This document shows, one piece after another, positions 61,221 through 64,000 of a DNA stretch of 64,000 bases (positions are counted from its first letter, which is position 1; every line of letters begins with the position of its first letter). Where the stretch lies: contig PKCK01000061.1 in the NCBI GenBank assembly GCA_002862085.1, positions 62,001 through 126,000 on the forward strand, given 5' to 3'. This DNA is from Planctomycetota bacterium (lineage in GTDB: Bacteria > Planctomycetota > UBA1135 > GCA-002686595). Below the pieces are notes generated by a model that made no database searches, was not told where the DNA came from, and worked only from the letters and a program-made list of their open reading frames with translations. The translations under genes were made by a program, and so were the position numbers.

Positions 61221-61898
61221 GTGGATCTGTCGCCCGAACTCCCGATGCTGCTGATCGAGGCGCAGAGCACGCTCTCGCGCTTCTTCTCCGAGTTCGGCTA
61301 TCTCGCGCCCTTCACGGTCCTCGTTCTCTGCGGCTTCGGCTTCCCGCTCCCCGAGGAGGTCACGATGCTGGGCTCGGGGTTCCTTCTCTACCAGGGAAGG
61401 GTCGAGGGTCTCGCGATCCTGGGTGTGTGCTTCACCGCGACGCTCATCGGCGATTCCGTCCCCTACTGGCTCGGGCGGATCTACGGGCGGAAGGCCCTGC
61501 AGATCAAGGCGGTCCGGCGGGTCCTGCATCCCGAGCGGCTCAACAACATCGAGCGGCGATTCCGGCGCAACGACACGCGCGCCGTCTTCGTGTGCCGTTT
61601 CCTCCCCGGGCTCCGACTGCCCGCCTGGTTCACCGCGGGGACTCTCGGGATGAGCTACACGCGCTTCCTCGCCGTGGACGCCGCCGGCGCCGCGATCATG
61701 ACGCCGCTCTTCATCTGGCTCGGCTTCGCCTCGGGGGAGAAGATCGCAGAGCTGGAGGCGACCGTGGAGAACCTCCACCAGATCCTCGGCTTCGTCGTCC
61801 TGGGCCTGGCGGTGGTCCTCCTGGTCCGCATGACGATCTCGAGCCGCGTGGCGCGGAGCGAGCGAGGCCCCGAGCCACCGGACGGCGACCGGCCCTGA
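61221..61898 (+). CDS. DedA/VTT-family membrane protein
   Basis: GTG start. The 225-aa product has about 5 membrane helices and the DedA hallmarks FGYLAPFTVLVLCGFGFPLPEEV near residue 25 (including the re-entrant segment and Glu), GDSVPYWLGRIYG and VCRFLPGLRLPAWFTAGTLGM near residue 135 (family FRFxPGxR). Members of this family move lipids (undecaprenyl phosphate, phosphatidylethanolamine) across the membrane. The last ~35 residues are hydrophilic. Confidence 0.9.
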   Translation: MDLSPELPMLLIEAQSTLSRFFSEFGYLAPFTVLVLCGFGFPLPEEVTMLGSGFLLYQGRVEGLAILGVCFTATLIGDSVPYWLGRIYGRKALQIKAVRRVLHPERLNNIERRFRRNDTRAVFVCRFLPGLRLPAWFTAGTLGMSYTRFLAVDAAGAAIMTPLFIWLGFASGEKIAELEATVENLHQILGFVVLGLAVVLLVRMTISSRVARSERGPEPPDGDRP

Positions 61899-62211
61899 GG
61901 GCAGCGGAGCGGTCCCCGACCGCCCCCGCCAGGACGATCCGCGGACAGCGTCAACCCACCGCGGACGAACCCCGGAAACGCCCTTCCGAGGGAAGGAATC
62001 GGGGCCTCGCGGCGACGAGGAGCCAGCGGTCGTTGACCCCGGGCGGACCCTCACTAATCTATTGGCCCCGAAACACGGCGGAAGGGCCGCGCCCGCGATC
62101 CCCGCCGAACAGCGTCGCCGAGGGGCCCTTGAGGCTGCTCCGGCGACCCGACCTATTCCCTCCCCAAGCCCGCGCGCGACCCTCTGGACCGGGCCGCGCC
62201 CCAAGCAGCCC
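61899..62211. other. Intergenic region, 313 bp, with leadered promoter of hppA
   Basis: No gene recognised. It contains a sigma70-like promoter (annotated separately) and about 150 nt of transcribed leader with several small GC hairpins before the hppA ATG. No Shine-Dalgarno is seen at 62212. No known riboswitch pattern was recognised. Confidence 0.55.
62033..62060 (+). promoter_or_regulatory. Sigma70-like promoter of hppA
   Basis: TTGACC (62033-62038) and TAATCT (62055-62060) with a 16-bp spacer; the -10 conforms to TANNNT. Unlike most promoters in this window it has a clear -35 and predicts a long leader of about 145 nt. Confidence 0.6.

Positions 62212-64000
<1,789 letters not shown>

Overview
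The window is a very GC-rich, gene-dense bacterial chromosome segment. It almost certainly comes from a planctomycete (phylum Planctomycetota). The strongest evidence is two complete copies of the characteristic planctomycete module: a large secreted protein with a cytochrome-like CxxCH domain plus DUF1549/DUF1553, followed by an overlapping DUF1501 protein with a twin-arginine signal (35067-39421 and 46175-50600). Many secreted proteins carry carboxypeptidase-regulatory-like repeats, and one carries a C-terminal Cys-rich domain (1-1617). No rRNA, tRNA, CRISPR array, insertion sequence or phage gene was recognised, so this looks like ordinary chromosome rather than an island.

Layout. 1-3016: end of a secreted, peptidase-like protein and an acidic secreted protein. 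3111-6490: pyroglutamyl peptidase, then an AtuA-like / small AtuA-domain / phosphate acetyltransferase operon. 6515-15564: mostly minus-strand genes (DUF3187 outer-membrane protein, a thioredoxin-like SELENOPROTEIN interrupted by an in-frame UGA, acylphosphatase, MiaE, cobalamin adenosyltransferase, TrmJ-like methylase, sulfatase-fold lipoprotein, serine/threonine dehydratase). 15589-23862: Dus and macrodomain proteins, histidine ammonia-lyase, carboxypeptidase-regulatory-like protein, GNAT, degenerate zincin, flippase. 23756-28048: HEAT-repeat protein and three pilin-like genes. 28336-35008: TonB receptor and TonB, then an OPT / small membrane protein / SSS symporter operon. 35067-50600: the two DUF1549-DUF1501 modules flanking an SDR, an MFS transporter, a molybdopterin oxidoreductase, an M42 peptidase and a TIM-barrel isomerase-like protein. 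50614-61898: paired BamE-like lipoproteins, three glycosyltransferases, a 986-residue carboxypeptidase-regulatory-like protein, an FHA protein, an ABC-type operon and a DedA protein. 62212-64000: start of a K+-dependent-type membrane pyrophosphatase.

Two observations stand out. (1) At 9528-9530 (minus) a UGA occupies the first cysteine position of a thioredoxin CxxC motif. It is followed in the mRNA by a hairpin with a GGUCU loop, which is what a bacterial selenocysteine insertion element looks like; conventional gene calling splits or truncates this gene. (2) About half of the transcription-unit first genes have a TANNNT hexamer ending 6-9 nt (most often exactly 7 nt) before the start codon and no visible Shine-Dalgarno sequence, implying widespread leaderless transcription. 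One divergent pair (15564/15589) shares a 24-bp intergenic region in which the two opposed hexamers overlap.

All functional statements come from reading the sequence and remembered family features; no database search was run.
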